Shown here piece after piece: positions 1 to 8,358 of a DNA stretch of 64,000 bases. The DNA is from CAYRJD01 sp965205925. GTDB lineage: Bacteria; Actinomycetota; Acidimicrobiia; Acidimicrobiales; Poriferisodalaceae. Below the pieces are notes generated by a model. The model was not told where the DNA came from. It ran no database searches and saw nothing but the letters and a program-made list of their open reading frames with translations. Numbering within the stretch: the first letter of the stretch is position 1; every line of letters begins with the position of its first letter. The position numbers and the translations under genes are program-made. The stretch spans positions 248,001 to 312,000 of the forward strand of contig OZ242183.1 in NCBI GenBank assembly GCA_965205925.1, written 5' to 3'.

Positions 1-189
1 CACGACCTCGCGGTGGGTGCTGGCAGCGATGCTCACATTCCTGAGGCTTTGGGTGCTGCCTATCTAGAAATGCCTGACTTCGATTCGCCAGCAGAGTTTT
101 TAGCTGCGATGCGTCAGGGGCGAGCGGTTGGACATCATTTTGATGCCGCTCGTGAATGGCGAGCTCGCATCGTGCCTTCTACCGCTTAA
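1..189 (+). CDS. PHP-domain metal-dependent phosphoesterase, C-terminal fragment
   Basis: The open frame enters from the left edge and ends in TAA at 187-189, so only the last 62 residues are seen. The fragment begins HDLAVGAGSDAHIPEALG. The GSDAH motif followed by a residue run ending near the C terminus is typical of the last metal-binding block of PHP-domain phosphoesterases (TrpH/YciV and PolX relatives), where the Asp and His bind a catalytic metal. Such proteins hydrolyse phosphoesters, often of nucleotides. The start and N-terminal metal ligands lie outside the window, so the exact subfamily is open. uppP follows 70 bases downstream on the same strand. Confidence 0.6.
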   Translation, partial: HDLAVGAGSDAHIPEALGAAYLEMPDFDSPAEFLAAMRQGRAVGHHFDAAREWRARIVPSTA

Positions 190-259
190 CTTCTACCCGC
201 TCTTGGAATGCTCGCTGGTGAAGCTCGTGCAGCGGTCGTGTAGTTAACGGTCAAAGCAA

Positions 260-1255
260 ATGCCACTAACTCACTCCATCGTGTTGGGCATCGTGCAGGG
301 GCTAACGGAGTTCTTACCGGTGTCGTCAAGTGCCCATTTAGAACTGCTGCCGTGGCTCTTTGGTTGGGAGCACTTTGATGGCAATGCGTTACGAGAACAA
401 GCTTTTGATGTTGCACTGCATGTAGGGACGCTGATCGGAGCGGTGTATTTCTTGCGTCATGAAATAGCTCGCTATTACAAAGCGGCCGTCTTTGAGGGCG
501 TAAAGCAGAGCTTAAGAGCGCTCCAGCGATTAGCTACAGGTTCGCGCAACCGATCAAGCGACCTAAGCAACACTTCAAGCGCCAGCACAGAGGTGATCAC
601 TGCGCCGGGTAATCCAGCTCGTCTGAGTCGCGACGCGCTAGTCGGTATGGCGTTAGTGGTGTCTTTGGTTCCAGCTGCAGTTGTCGGCGTGGTACTGGAA
701 TCGACACTGGTATCGCTGGGTGAAAGAGTGCTGGTAATAGCGATTGCACTGTTTTTGGGTGGCTGGCTGCTTTGGTGGGCTGATCGGTTTGCGGGTCAAC
801 GCGCATCCAAACACAAGACCCAGCAGAAAGTCGAACGCACGCTCCACGACTTCTGTGCACGCGACGCCATCGGGTTGGGTCTGGCGCAAGCCTGCGCTCT
901 AGTGCCAGGGGTTAGTCGCTCAGGAGCCACCATCACCGTGGGCAGGTTGCTGCGGTTCGGTCGCATCGAAGCCGCGCGGGTTTCATTTTTGATGGGTTTA
1001 CCGATCATCGCAGGAGCAGGTGCATTTCGAGGACTGGGACTACTCGGTGACAACATTCCGTCAGATGATTTAGCTGCCATGGGCGTCGGATTAGTAACCG
1101 CAGCTCTAACCGCTTGGTTTGCTCTGCGTGTGATGATGCGATTGCTGACGCCTAAACAATCGCGTTCTAGCCACCAACTATTCACAAGCACAGCCCTCTA
1201 TCGCAGTGCACTGGCGATTTTGGTCACGATCGTGTTTCTTGCTGGTTGGAGATAG
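260..1255 (+). CDS. uppP: undecaprenyl-diphosphatase (BacA/UppP family)
   Basis: Integral membrane enzyme that dephosphorylates undecaprenyl diphosphate, recycling the lipid carrier for peptidoglycan and other envelope polymers. Both family signatures are visible: GIVQGLTEFLPVSSSAHL near the N terminus (catalytic Glu and Ser region) and PGVSRSGATIT at about residues 215-225. Hydrophobic helices fill the rest. At 331 residues it is longer than the usual 265-280. The excess is a hydrophilic linker of about 30-40 residues (roughly 85-125, rich in Ser, Thr and Asn) after the second membrane segment, in a cytoplasmic loop that is short in most homologues. The ATG at 260 directly precedes the conserved first helix; no strong Shine-Dalgarno site is seen. 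Confidence 0.93.
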   Translation: MPLTHSIVLGIVQGLTEFLPVSSSAHLELLPWLFGWEHFDGNALREQAFDVALHVGTLIGAVYFLRHEIARYYKAAVFEGVKQSLRALQRLATGSRNRSSDLSNTSSASTEVITAPGNPARLSRDALVGMALVVSLVPAAVVGVVLESTLVSLGERVLVIAIALFLGGWLLWWADRFAGQRASKHKTQQKVERTLHDFCARDAIGLGLAQACALVPGVSRSGATITVGRLLRFGRIEAARVSFLMGLPIIAGAGAFRGLGLLGDNIPSDDLAAMGVGLVTAALTAWFALRVMMRLLTPKQSRSSHQLFTSTALYRSALAILVTIVFLAGWR

Positions 1256-1285
1256 CGCCGGTATCAGCGCATTCGGTATTAGGCA

Positions 1286-1888
1286 TTAGCCCAGTAGCAT
1301 GGGAACAACAACGCCCGTAATCCCTGCGCGCACCACGGCCTCTACGTCGGCGGCCGAAACATCAACTAACCAGCGATCCTCCTCTACTGCTATCACCACT
1401 GCACGCACCCGTTGCGCTGGCCCAGTACTTACCGGCTCATAAGGATCAACCTCAACGAACAGCAACAGCTCCACCGCCGAACCAATCGGCACCAGCGGCA
1501 CACCAGCGGCCACCGCTATTGCGACACCGCGTCTACCCAGCGAAACTGCGGTTAGCTCAGCTAGGTCGGCCGCAGTCAGCAAGGATCCGTTTGGCACTGC
1601 GCGTCCCAGAGGAGTGATTTGCGATACGTCTATCAGTGCCTGTTCGGGTACCAGATGCTCTGGTACCTGCACCACCGCCACGTCGGCAAGGCCTGGAACT
1701 TTCCCCGCGGTTAATAACCCTTGTGCTTGCAACACCGAAACTGGCCGACCCCAAGCCAGAGCAGCATTGTCTGCACGCCGTTGCGCCGCGCCAACCAACA
1801 GTGCAGCTAGCAGCGCAATCGCAATAACAGCCGTCCAGTGAGTTGTGCCTGGACGACGATGCCACCATCTAAGAATCCTTGGCAGCAT
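1286..1888 (-). CDS. SAF-domain membrane protein (CpaB/RcpC-like)
   Basis: A 200-residue protein with a short basic N terminus, one membrane helix at about residues 18-36 (AVIAIALLAALLVGAA) and an extracytoplasmic SAF-like domain. The region WGRPVSVLQAQGLLTAGKVP, followed by a stretch containing ALIDVSQI and GSLLTAADLA, matches the beta-clip layout of SAF domains in CpaB/RcpC pilus assembly proteins and periplasmic antifreeze-type proteins. No pilus genes are present in the window, so a pilus role cannot be supported from context. It lies tail-to-tail with uppP, 30 bases apart. The family call is by pattern only; the function is unknown. Confidence 0.55.
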   Translation of the reverse strand: MLPRILRWWHRRPGTTHWTAVIAIALLAALLVGAAQRRADNAALAWGRPVSVLQAQGLLTAGKVPGLADVAVVQVPEHLVPEQALIDVSQITPLGRAVPNGSLLTAADLAELTAVSLGRRGVAIAVAAGVPLVPIGSAVELLLFVEVDPYEPVSTGPAQRVRAVVIAVEEDRWLVDVSAADVEAVVRAGITGVVVPMLLG

Positions 1889-1946
1889 TTGTTCACTCCC
1901 TCGATCGGACGGTCGGAAGTGCCTTGAGAAGTGCTACGGCTAACTA

Positions 1947-1969
1947 TGCCATGTCGGTGTGACATGGCA
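1947..1969 (-). terminator. inverted repeat downstream of fmdB
   Basis: A perfect 9-base inverted repeat (TGCCATGTC and GACATGGCA, 5-base loop) sits just after the fmdB stop codon. It could fold as a transcription stop or mRNA end for fmdB, but the bases that follow on the reverse strand are not U-rich, so it is weak as an intrinsic terminator. An operator in front of the SAF-domain gene is an alternative. Confidence 0.35.
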
Positions 1970-1980
1970 AGTTGGAATTA

Positions 1981-2445
1981 TTAGGCGTTCACCGTCGACT
2001 TGCCTTGCCCCGAGCCGCCTGATTTGCGTTGCGGTTGAGATTTTGGAGATTTCTGTGACTTCCCGTCAGATTTAGCTTTGCGTTTCCCAGCTGTCTCACC
2101 ATCTCTGCCTGACTTGGTTTCTGACTTGGTTTCTGACTTTTTGTCCGGTTTTTCTTCAGAACCACCTGTGTTTGCACCATCAGTGTTTGCACTATCACTC
2201 TTGGCACTGTTAGAAGAGTCTGGGGGACGGCTGTCGTTACGATAAAAGCCGCTGCCTTTAAACGAAATCCCAACGCTTGAAAACACTTTGCGCACCGAGC
2301 CGCCGCACAGAACTGGCTCCTTAGCTTTGTTGGTTTTCCCGTTTAGAGCTGGCAGAGGACACACCTCAAGGGCGTCATCTTTGAAGCTCTGATGAATGTC
2401 GAATTTGCGTTCGCACTTGCTGCAGTTGTATTCGTAAGTTGGCAC
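1981..2445 (-). CDS. FmdB-family zinc-ribbon protein with long basic tail
   Basis: The N-terminal 70 residues are an FmdB/CxxC_CxxC_SSSS regulatory domain: MPTYEYNCSKCERKFDIHQS, a second cysteine group, then RKVFSSVGISFKGSGFYRND, the usual family ending. The second knuckle is unusual. Instead of a compact CxxCGG, the two cysteines (CPLP and LCGG) are about 17 residues apart, with a Lys/Asn-rich insert. From about residue 75 the chain is disordered and low-complexity (Lys, Ser, Gly, Thr, Asn), with repeats such as KSETKSETKS. The family is widespread and of uncertain function, often proposed as a small regulator. It is divergent from the galU-like gene, 150 bases apart. Confidence 0.8.
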   Translation of the reverse strand: MPTYEYNCSKCERKFDIHQSFKDDALEVCPLPALNGKTNKAKEPVLCGGSVRKVFSSVGISFKGSGFYRNDSRPPDSSNSAKSDSANTDGANTGGSEEKPDKKSETKSETKSGRDGETAGKRKAKSDGKSQKSPKSQPQRKSGGSGQGKSTVNA

Positions 2446-2595
2446 GGCTTCGAACAGTCTCCAACGGTAAGGGACCTAGCTAGTCAGGCTGACACAAAGC
2501 AAGAAGTGTAGCCACCTGCCGTTGCTGCCTTACTGGGCTAGCAATGTCGCCGTACAGCGCTAACAACGTCGCCCGACAGCACTAGCGTCGCGGCA

Positions 2596-3813
2596 GTGGC
2601 TGCCGAGATAGCTTCAAAAACGGCCGCTGACCTGGCTCAGCGCTACGACATAGATCACGCCAGCGCGACAACACTGGCTCGCTACGACTTCGAACCAGAT
2701 GTCTTTGATCAGCTACAAGCGCGGGTGTTAAACGGAGCTTCCCCGGATGCACGGCTAGATGCGAACCGCATCCGGTCAACCAACGTTGAGGCGCTGTCAG
2801 TCAAAGAATTAACAGAGCTGCCCAAGGTGGGCATGGCTGAACACACAGACTTGGCAATCGAAGGAATGGCCGCCATATCCGCTGGTGAGGTGGCCGTGCT
2901 CGTTTTGGCAGGGGGTATGGCAACCCGCTTTGGTGGTGGAGTCAAGGCGCTGGCGGAAGTGCTTGACGGGCTGACATTTGTGGACGCCAAGCTGACTGAC
3001 TTACGGCTGATGACAAATCGCCAGATAGGGCAATCCAGTCAAACGAATCTGGTTAGTAGCGCTGGTAATGCTCGCATACCGATGTGGTTGATGACCAGCT
3101 TTCTTTCTGACGCTGCGCTGCGTAACTGGGCCAGAGACCCTGACGCCGCAAACCTAACCGCACCGATTTCCTTTGCGCCACAAAGCGTCAGCATGCGCCT
3201 ACGTCTTGATGGCGAACTGTTTCGCACTGAACAAGGACAACCTTCCCTCTACGCTCCCGGCCACGGCGAAGTCAGTCAGGCGCTACAACGTTCAGGCTTG
3301 CTGGCGGATTACATCGCAAATGGCGGCAAACACGTTTACATCAGCAACGTTGACAATATCGCCGCCACGCTCGATCCGGCCATCATCGGTGCGCATCGCC
3401 GCGCAGGCACTCCCATCACCTGTGAGATCACGACCGGGCTAGAGGTCGGCGGATCTCCTTGGCTGGTGGATGGTCGTTCGCAAATAGTTGAGTCGTGGCG
3501 GTTACCGCCCTACATCAACCCTGCTAGTGCGAGCCTTGTCAACACCAACTCACTCGTGGTCGATGCTGAAACTTTGGCAACCGATCAGCCGTTCACTTGG
3601 CTTGAGGTTCGTAAAGAGGTCGCTGGCACCGTGGTGGTTCAGTTTGAGCGACTGATCGGTGAGCTAACAGCCTTTGTTGATGCCACGATGCTGTTAGTTG
3701 AGCGCGATGGTGAAAGCGGGCGTTTTCAACCGGTAAAAGATGCGAACGAACTACAACAACGCCGCCTGCAAATTGAGCAGATCTTGACCGCGCGAGGAAT
3801 CATAAGCGCATGA
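2596..3813 (+). CDS. UTP--sugar-1-phosphate uridylyltransferase (UDPGP family)
   Basis: Predicted nucleotidyltransferase making a UDP-sugar, most likely UDP-glucose, from UTP and the sugar 1-phosphate in the cytoplasm. The nucleotide-binding loop is VLVLAGGMATRFGGGVKALA at about residue 100, and HVYISNVDNIAATLDPAIIG at about 236-255 supplies the metal-binding Asp. The later part contains GLEVGGSPWLVDGRSQIVE. At 405 residues, with a helical N-terminal extension before the Rossmann core, it resembles the UDPGP group shared by UDP-glucose and UDP-N-acetylglucosamine pyrophosphorylases rather than short bacterial GalU. The start is GTG with no clear ribosome site. It heads the moeA-moaA-moaC run, the order in which galU precedes moeA in many actinobacteria. 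Glucose versus N-acetylglucosamine specificity is not resolved. Confidence 0.8.
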   Translation: MAAEIASKTAADLAQRYDIDHASATTLARYDFEPDVFDQLQARVLNGASPDARLDANRIRSTNVEALSVKELTELPKVGMAEHTDLAIEGMAAISAGEVAVLVLAGGMATRFGGGVKALAEVLDGLTFVDAKLTDLRLMTNRQIGQSSQTNLVSSAGNARIPMWLMTSFLSDAALRNWARDPDAANLTAPISFAPQSVSMRLRLDGELFRTEQGQPSLYAPGHGEVSQALQRSGLLADYIANGGKHVYISNVDNIAATLDPAIIGAHRRAGTPITCEITTGLEVGGSPWLVDGRSQIVESWRLPPYINPASASLVNTNSLVVDAETLATDQPFTWLEVRKEVAGTVVVQFERLIGELTAFVDATMLLVERDGESGRFQPVKDANELQQRRLQIEQILTARGIISA

Positions 3814-3870
3814 TCAAGCCACTAACGCAGTCAAACCGCTAGCGCAAAGTGGGGTCGGTAGATTTTCAAC

Positions 3871-5130
3871 ATGCTCACGCTTGAGGAAGTGCGCGATCAC
3901 GTGCTAGCCACCTGTCCGCCTCGTGAGCCGCGGCCTCACCTGCTATCGGACGCTCTTGGTCTGGTAACAACCGAAGACATCTTCGCCACCGAATCCATTC
4001 CACGTTTTGCTAACACCGCAATGGACGGGTTTGCCGTGCGTTCCGTCGACGTTGCCAACCCGCCGGTTGATCTAGAGATAATCGAAACCATCGCGGCAGG
4101 CCACGCACCTAAGGTCACTGTCTGCGCCGGTCAGGCCAGTCGAATCATGACCGGTGCGATCATCCCGCCCGGCGCAGACGCTGTGGTGATGGTCGAAAAA
4201 ACAGTCGAAAAAACATCGCTCACCAGTACAGACACCACCACCGTCACTATCAATGCTGCTGTCGCGCCCGGTAATCACGTGCGAGATGTCGGCGAAGACG
4301 TGTCCGCGGGCTCGCTCGCACTCAAAGCTGGCACCGTGTTGGGCGCTGGTCACTTGGGCGTGCTGGCCAGCCTTGGTCAAACTCATGTCTGCGCGAGCCC
4401 TAGACCAACGGTCGGTGTGCTCTCTACCGGCGATGAGCTAGTTGACGATGGCAGCGATCTGAAACCTGGCCAGATACGTGACTCCAATCGAGCCACGCTG
4501 CTGGGGTTGCTAACGCTGAACCAAATGAATCCTGTCGATCTCGGGTTAGTGCGTGATGATGAGACTGAAATCACAACCGCCGTCACTAACGCTGTGAGCA
4601 GTTGCGACGCTCTCATCACCTCGGGCGGCGTCAGTATGGGCGACTTTGACTATGTAAAAGAAGTACTCAGCCGCATCGGGCAGATGCGTTGGATGCAGAT
4701 AGCAATCAAGCCAGCAAAGCCGTTTGCCTTTGGCACAGTTGAGGGAGTACCGGTGTTTGGACTGCCCGGCAATCCTGTGTCATCGATGGTGTCGTTTGAG
4801 TTATTTGCGCTAAGCGGATTGCGTTCAATGATGGGGCATCGCCAACCAGTTCGCCAAACGATCCGAGCGGTGGCAGCAGAGAACTTGCTGCGCAGACCTG
4901 ACGGCAAAACGCACTTCTTGCGAGTGGTGGCTGAACCACCAACTAGCAGCAATCAAGCGATAGAGGGCGGCCAGATATTGGTGCATTCGGCCGGCGGGCA
5001 GGGTTCGCATATGTTGTGGTCGATGGCACACGCCAACGCTTTAGCAGTCGTGCCTGACGGGGAAGGCATAAAAGCAGGCGAAGGTGTAGACGTGCTGCTA
5101 CTGGGCTGCCCAGATGTCTTCGGTAGCTGA
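3871..5130 (+). CDS. moeA: molybdopterin molybdotransferase MoeA
   Basis: Inserts molybdate into adenylylated molybdopterin in the last step of Moco synthesis. Key family blocks are present: FANTAMDGFAVR near residue 48-60, RIMTGAIIPPGADAVVMVE at about 91-109, VLSTGDELV, GQIRDSN, SGGVSMGDFDYVKEVL (Mo/pterin-binding loop) and GLPGNPVSSMVSFELF. Length (419) fits MoeA of about 400-420 residues. It lies 57 bases after the galU-like gene and 36 bases before moaA, so a common transcript is likely. In Corynebacterium a MoeA relative next to galU (Glp) has a cell-division role with a membrane receptor. The presence of moaA and moaC here argues for true Moco synthesis, without excluding a second role. 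Confidence 0.93.
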   Translation: MLTLEEVRDHVLATCPPREPRPHLLSDALGLVTTEDIFATESIPRFANTAMDGFAVRSVDVANPPVDLEIIETIAAGHAPKVTVCAGQASRIMTGAIIPPGADAVVMVEKTVEKTSLTSTDTTTVTINAAVAPGNHVRDVGEDVSAGSLALKAGTVLGAGHLGVLASLGQTHVCASPRPTVGVLSTGDELVDDGSDLKPGQIRDSNRATLLGLLTLNQMNPVDLGLVRDDETEITTAVTNAVSSCDALITSGGVSMGDFDYVKEVLSRIGQMRWMQIAIKPAKPFAFGTVEGVPVFGLPGNPVSSMVSFELFALSGLRSMMGHRQPVRQTIRAVAAENLLRRPDGKTHFLRVVAEPPTSSNQAIEGGQILVHSAGGQGSHMLWSMAHANALAVVPDGEGIKAGEGVDVLLLGCPDVFGS

Positions 5131-5166
5131 TGTCTTCAACTTCGTACAACTCAAAGTGAGCAACAA

Positions 5167-6207
5167 ATGACCCCAGCAACCGGCGCGGCAGATCTTGTTG
5201 ACCCGTTTGGCCGCACGGTGCGCGACCTGCGCATTTCTGTTACCGATCGCTGCAACTTTCGCTGTCAGTACTGCATGCCGGCTGAAGGCATGAAGTGGCT
5301 GCCCAAGTCTGAGATTCTTGACTTTTCGGAGATTGAACGATTTGCCAAGGTCTGCATTGAACGATTCGGCTTTAACGGCATCCGCCTGACCGGCGGTGAG
5401 CCGTTGGTGCGAGCGCATCTGCCACTGCTGGTTGAAAAACTCGCCGCGCTGGGCGTAGATATTGCGCTTACCACCAACGGGTCCACGCTTAATCTTCACG
5501 CGCAGGCTCTGGCCGACGCCGGGCTTTCACGCATCAACATCAGTCTTGATTCGTTGCAGCGAGAGCGGTTCTTGGAGCTAACCCGACGTGACGAGCTTGA
5601 TCGGGTACTGGTCGGTATTGATGCAGCAATTGCGGCCGGGCTAGCACCGGTGAAGATCAACACGGTAATGATGCGTGGAATAAACCACGACGAGGTGCTG
5701 GATTTTGCTCACTTTGGGCGTGAACGAGGCGTGGTGGTGCGCTTTATTGAGTTCATGCCGTTAGAGGCGGGCGATGTGTGGAACGAAAGCGTGGTGGTGC
5801 CGGCGGCCGAAATAATTGAGACGTTGGCAACCGAGTTTGACGTGCAGGCAGTGAAGCGCGACAGTGAGCCGGCTGAAAAGTTTTTACTGTCGCCACAAGG
5901 TAGCGAGGATGGGGCTGACGTCAGCGAAGTTGGAGTTATCGCCAGCGTTACAAAGCCGTTTTGCGGCAATTGCGACCGCGTGCGTCTGACCGCTGAAGGT
6001 CAGTTTCGTACGTGCCTGTTTGCGTTAGATGAGTTTGACATGCGCACCATCTTGCGTTCTGACAAAGATGGCTTGGATCCAGCAGGCCTAGACGACCGAC
6101 TAGCGCAAGCCGTCGCAACGGCCGTTGGAACCAAGTGGGCAGGACACTCAATTGGCAAGGTTCACTTCATCAAACCAGCACGCACTATGAGTCAGGTGGG
6201 CGGCTAG
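5167..6207 (+). CDS. moaA: GTP 3',8-cyclase MoaA (radical SAM)
   Basis: Radical-SAM enzyme that, with MoaC, turns GTP into cyclic pyranopterin monophosphate, the first step of Moco synthesis. The N-terminal cluster motif is CNFRCQYC (Cys29, Cys33, Cys36), and RLTGGEPL and NISLDSL follow as expected. The C-terminal second [4Fe-4S] site is FCGNCDRVRLT plus a third Cys in QFRTCLF. The protein ends in Gly-Gly, the tail needed for activity in this family. Its 346 residues are normal. moaC follows 36 bases downstream. Confidence 0.96.
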   Translation: MTPATGAADLVDPFGRTVRDLRISVTDRCNFRCQYCMPAEGMKWLPKSEILDFSEIERFAKVCIERFGFNGIRLTGGEPLVRAHLPLLVEKLAALGVDIALTTNGSTLNLHAQALADAGLSRINISLDSLQRERFLELTRRDELDRVLVGIDAAIAAGLAPVKINTVMMRGINHDEVLDFAHFGRERGVVVRFIEFMPLEAGDVWNESVVVPAAEIIETLATEFDVQAVKRDSEPAEKFLLSPQGSEDGADVSEVGVIASVTKPFCGNCDRVRLTAEGQFRTCLFALDEFDMRTILRSDKDGLDPAGLDDRLAQAVATAVGTKWAGHSIGKVHFIKPARTMSQVGG

Positions 6208-6243
6208 TTATTCCTCTGCAATCACGTCTAGGCTCCGATTTAT

Positions 6244-6783
6244 ATGCCTGACGCGGGTGAAAATCTCACCACCAACCCTGTCTCATCGTTCTCACATCTT
6301 GATTCGCAAGGTCGCGCTCGCATGGTTGATGTGGGCGACAAAGAGCTCACTCGCCGCCACGCTGTAGCTCGTGGTCGCGTCAACATGTTGCCCGAAACAG
6401 CAAGTGCCATAACCAACGGTAAGACCGTCAAAGGCGACGTGCTAGCGGTGGCGAGGATTGCCGCAATACAGGCGGCCAAACGCACGTCCGAGCTAATTCC
6501 TCTGTGTCATCAGCTAATGATTAGTGCTGTCCATGTCGATTTTGAGCTTGCAGAGACTTGGATAAGTATCGAAGCCCGGGTTGACACTGTCGATCGGACT
6601 GGCGTTGAGATGGAAGCGTTGACCGCTTGCTCGGTTGCGGCGCTGACGATTTACGACATGTGCAAGTCTGCCGATCGGAGTATGACCATCGACGACATCG
6701 CTCTGTGGGAAAAAACCGGAGGCAAATCCGGCACCTACCAACGCCACGACGGTGCTAGCAATCAAAACTCACCTGATAACTAG
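6244..6783 (+). CDS. moaC: cyclic pyranopterin monophosphate synthase MoaC
   Basis: Works directly after MoaA, converting 3',8-cyclo-H2-GTP to cyclic pyranopterin monophosphate. Hallmarks are MVDVGDKELTRRHAVARG near residue 28-45, AKRTSELIPLCHQL (conserved His and Lys region), VEMEALTACSVAALTIYDMC and the C-terminal EKTGGKSGTY. At 179 residues it is slightly longer than the usual 160, through an N-terminal extension of about 18 residues. No molybdenum-cofactor riboswitch is visible upstream of the moe/moa genes. Confidence 0.95.
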   Translation: MPDAGENLTTNPVSSFSHLDSQGRARMVDVGDKELTRRHAVARGRVNMLPETASAITNGKTVKGDVLAVARIAAIQAAKRTSELIPLCHQLMISAVHVDFELAETWISIEARVDTVDRTGVEMEALTACSVAALTIYDMCKSADRSMTIDDIALWEKTGGKSGTYQRHDGASNQNSPDN

Positions 6784-6887
6784 ACAATGCAGTCACCGCA
6801 GTCACCAAGGTCACTAAAAACGCAAACCAGCTGCTGTAATCTCAGTTATCGCTTGCGCTCGATAAATCCTTCTCAGGCCTGTTTCGC

Positions 6888-7454
6888 ATGACGCTGATAG
6901 TTCTCGGGGCGCTTGCGGTGGCGTGGGTGTTGGTGTTGGCGCCTAGTCGGAAACCCAAGCCGGCAAAGATTCCACTAAACCGACAACCTGGCGCAAAAAG
7001 ACTCGACGGTCGCAGCGGGCTCGCCATACAGCAACCAAGCTTTAGGCCAAGCATTTCAGGTGCGTTAAAGAACACGGGAAAGCGCCTAAAACCCTCGGCG
7101 TCGAAGCTGGGTTTCCCCGCTATGAAAACAGGGTTAAATCCGGGATTACGGTCAGGATTAAACTCGGGATCGCCAGCCAGGGTGCCAGTCGCCACTGGAA
7201 CCCCCGTAACCGCGCATGGTGTTCGGCGAACAGTTCCGATCTCAACCGCTGATGCTGCCCTGCGACGCCGCGACATCACCGTCATCTTGACGGCCGCAGC
7301 GCTCATAACGCTGATAGCTCTGTTCCTCACGCAAAAGGTGTGGCTAGGTGTGATCAACTTAGGGTTTGTTACCGCTCTGTTCGGTTATCTCTGGCTGGTA
7401 TCTCGACGCTTGCACCTGCACTCCGGCAACCGGCCGATCAAGCGCTCCGGCTAG
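6888..7454 (+). CDS. SepX/GlpR-like membrane protein
   Basis: A 188-residue protein with one N-terminal membrane helix (IVLGALAVAWVLVLA, residues 3-17), then a long basic, disordered linker rich in Lys, Arg, Pro, Ser and Gly (20-125), an RRRDIT turn, and two C-terminal hydrophobic segments (about 132-150 and 153-168). This layout, and the location after galU, moeA and moaC, matches what I know of actinobacterial SepX (Streptomyces) and GlpR (Corynebacterium), membrane proteins of the division and polar-growth machinery; GlpR binds the MoeA-like Glp. The assignment rests on topology and synteny, not on long sequence identity. The start ATG at 6888 immediately precedes the helix. Confidence 0.5.
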   Translation: MTLIVLGALAVAWVLVLAPSRKPKPAKIPLNRQPGAKRLDGRSGLAIQQPSFRPSISGALKNTGKRLKPSASKLGFPAMKTGLNPGLRSGLNSGSPARVPVATGTPVTAHGVRRTVPISTADAALRRRDITVILTAAALITLIALFLTQKVWLGVINLGFVTALFGYLWLVSRRLHLHSGNRPIKRSG

Positions 7455-7491
7455 ATTTCAGTTTGTTGGCAACTAACCGCCGGCAACACTG

Positions 7492-7564
7492 GGGGGTGTA
7501 GCTCAGTTGGTAGAGCGCTTCGGTCGCATCGAAGAGGCCAGGGGTTCGACTCCCCTCACCTCCA
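7492..7564 (+). tRNA. tRNA-Ala (anticodon CGC)
   Basis: A 73-base cloverleaf: the acceptor stem pairs GGGGGTG with CACCTCC, D arm GCTC/GAGC, anticodon stem CTTCG/CGAAG with loop GTCGCAT (anticodon CGC, for GCG codons), T arm AGGGG/CCCCT with loop TTCGACT, discriminator A. The G3:U70 wobble pair that identifies tRNA-Ala is present. CCA is not encoded. Confidence 0.95.
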
Positions 7565-7620
7565 CGTCGCACGCCGCTAAGGAATCGGATACCCGCCTGA
7601 TTGGCGGGCAGGCTGGTCGG

Positions 7621-8340
7621 ATGCGGTTACACCAGCCAAAACAGCTGGTGTTGCTGTTTTGGCTTGTTTTAATTTTGTCTGCCTGCTCTAGCGTCGCTTC
7701 CAGCGTCGATTATGAAGGTCTGGTTGTAGAAGATCCTCAACCACTGCCTCAGCTAGTGCTGACAGACACAAACGGAAATGATTTCGACCTCGTAGCCGAC
7801 ACCGAAGGAGACGTCAAGCTGCTTTATTTCGGATTCACGCACTGCCCTGACATCTGCAACATTCAACTAAACCAGATCAGCCAAGTGCTGTCACGCCCAG
7901 GAGCACCCACCAACGTCAAGGTGCTTTTTGTCTCCGTCGACCCAGAACGCGACACGCTCCCAGTTATCCGCACCTACCTGAACAACTTCAGCAGCGACTT
8001 CATCGGCTTGTTGGCCAGCGATGATCAACTTATCCAGTTGCAAAACGAGGTTGGCGCATTGTCGGCGCTGAAGCTGGACAAGCCTGACGACGAGGTCGTT
8101 ACACCACCGCATTCTCACGACGGGGATGAAACTCACACCCACGACGACGTTGCTCATGGTGACTTTCAACCCGGCACCGTTAACTATGAGGTGGGTCATG
8201 ACGCACGCATGTTTGCCTTTGCGCCAGACACAATCGGCTACACGCAGTACCCGCACCCCACTCGTCAGAGTCAGTACGCCAACGACCTGGTATTGCTTGC
8301 AGATATTGGGTCGACGCTTAGGGCGTCGACTGGTGCTTAG
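7621..8340 (+). CDS. SCO1/SenC-family copper chaperone lipoprotein
   Basis: Delivers copper to, or reduces the cysteines of, the CuA site of cytochrome c oxidase outside the membrane. The signal helix ends in lipobox LSAC (Cys22), so it is a predicted lipoprotein. The thioredoxin-like fold shows FGFTHCPDIC with the copper-binding pair Cys75 and Cys79, then VLFVSVDPERDT, and a late VGHDARMFAF that supplies the third ligand His. A His-rich loop with five His in about 18 residues (HSHDGDETHTHDDVAHGD) is inserted before that His and may bind extra metal. I chose the ATG at 7621: the frame stays open upstream, but it would run back into the tRNA-Ala gene. ctaG follows after 18 bases. Confidence 0.88.
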   Translation: MRLHQPKQLVLLFWLVLILSACSSVASSVDYEGLVVEDPQPLPQLVLTDTNGNDFDLVADTEGDVKLLYFGFTHCPDICNIQLNQISQVLSRPGAPTNVKVLFVSVDPERDTLPVIRTYLNNFSSDFIGLLASDDQLIQLQNEVGALSALKLDKPDDEVVTPPHSHDGDETHTHDDVAHGDFQPGTVNYEVGHDARMFAFAPDTIGYTQYPHPTRQSQYANDLVLLADIGSTLRASTGA

Positions 8341-8358
8341 GTTAAGTCCGTAGGTTTT

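Noticed and set aside
3814..3870. Molybdenum-cofactor riboswitch before moeA
   Set aside because: The 57-base gap is too short and shows no suitable fold.
7507..7620. Longer N terminus for the Sco protein
   Set aside because: It would begin inside the tRNA-Ala gene and place 38 residues before the signal peptide.
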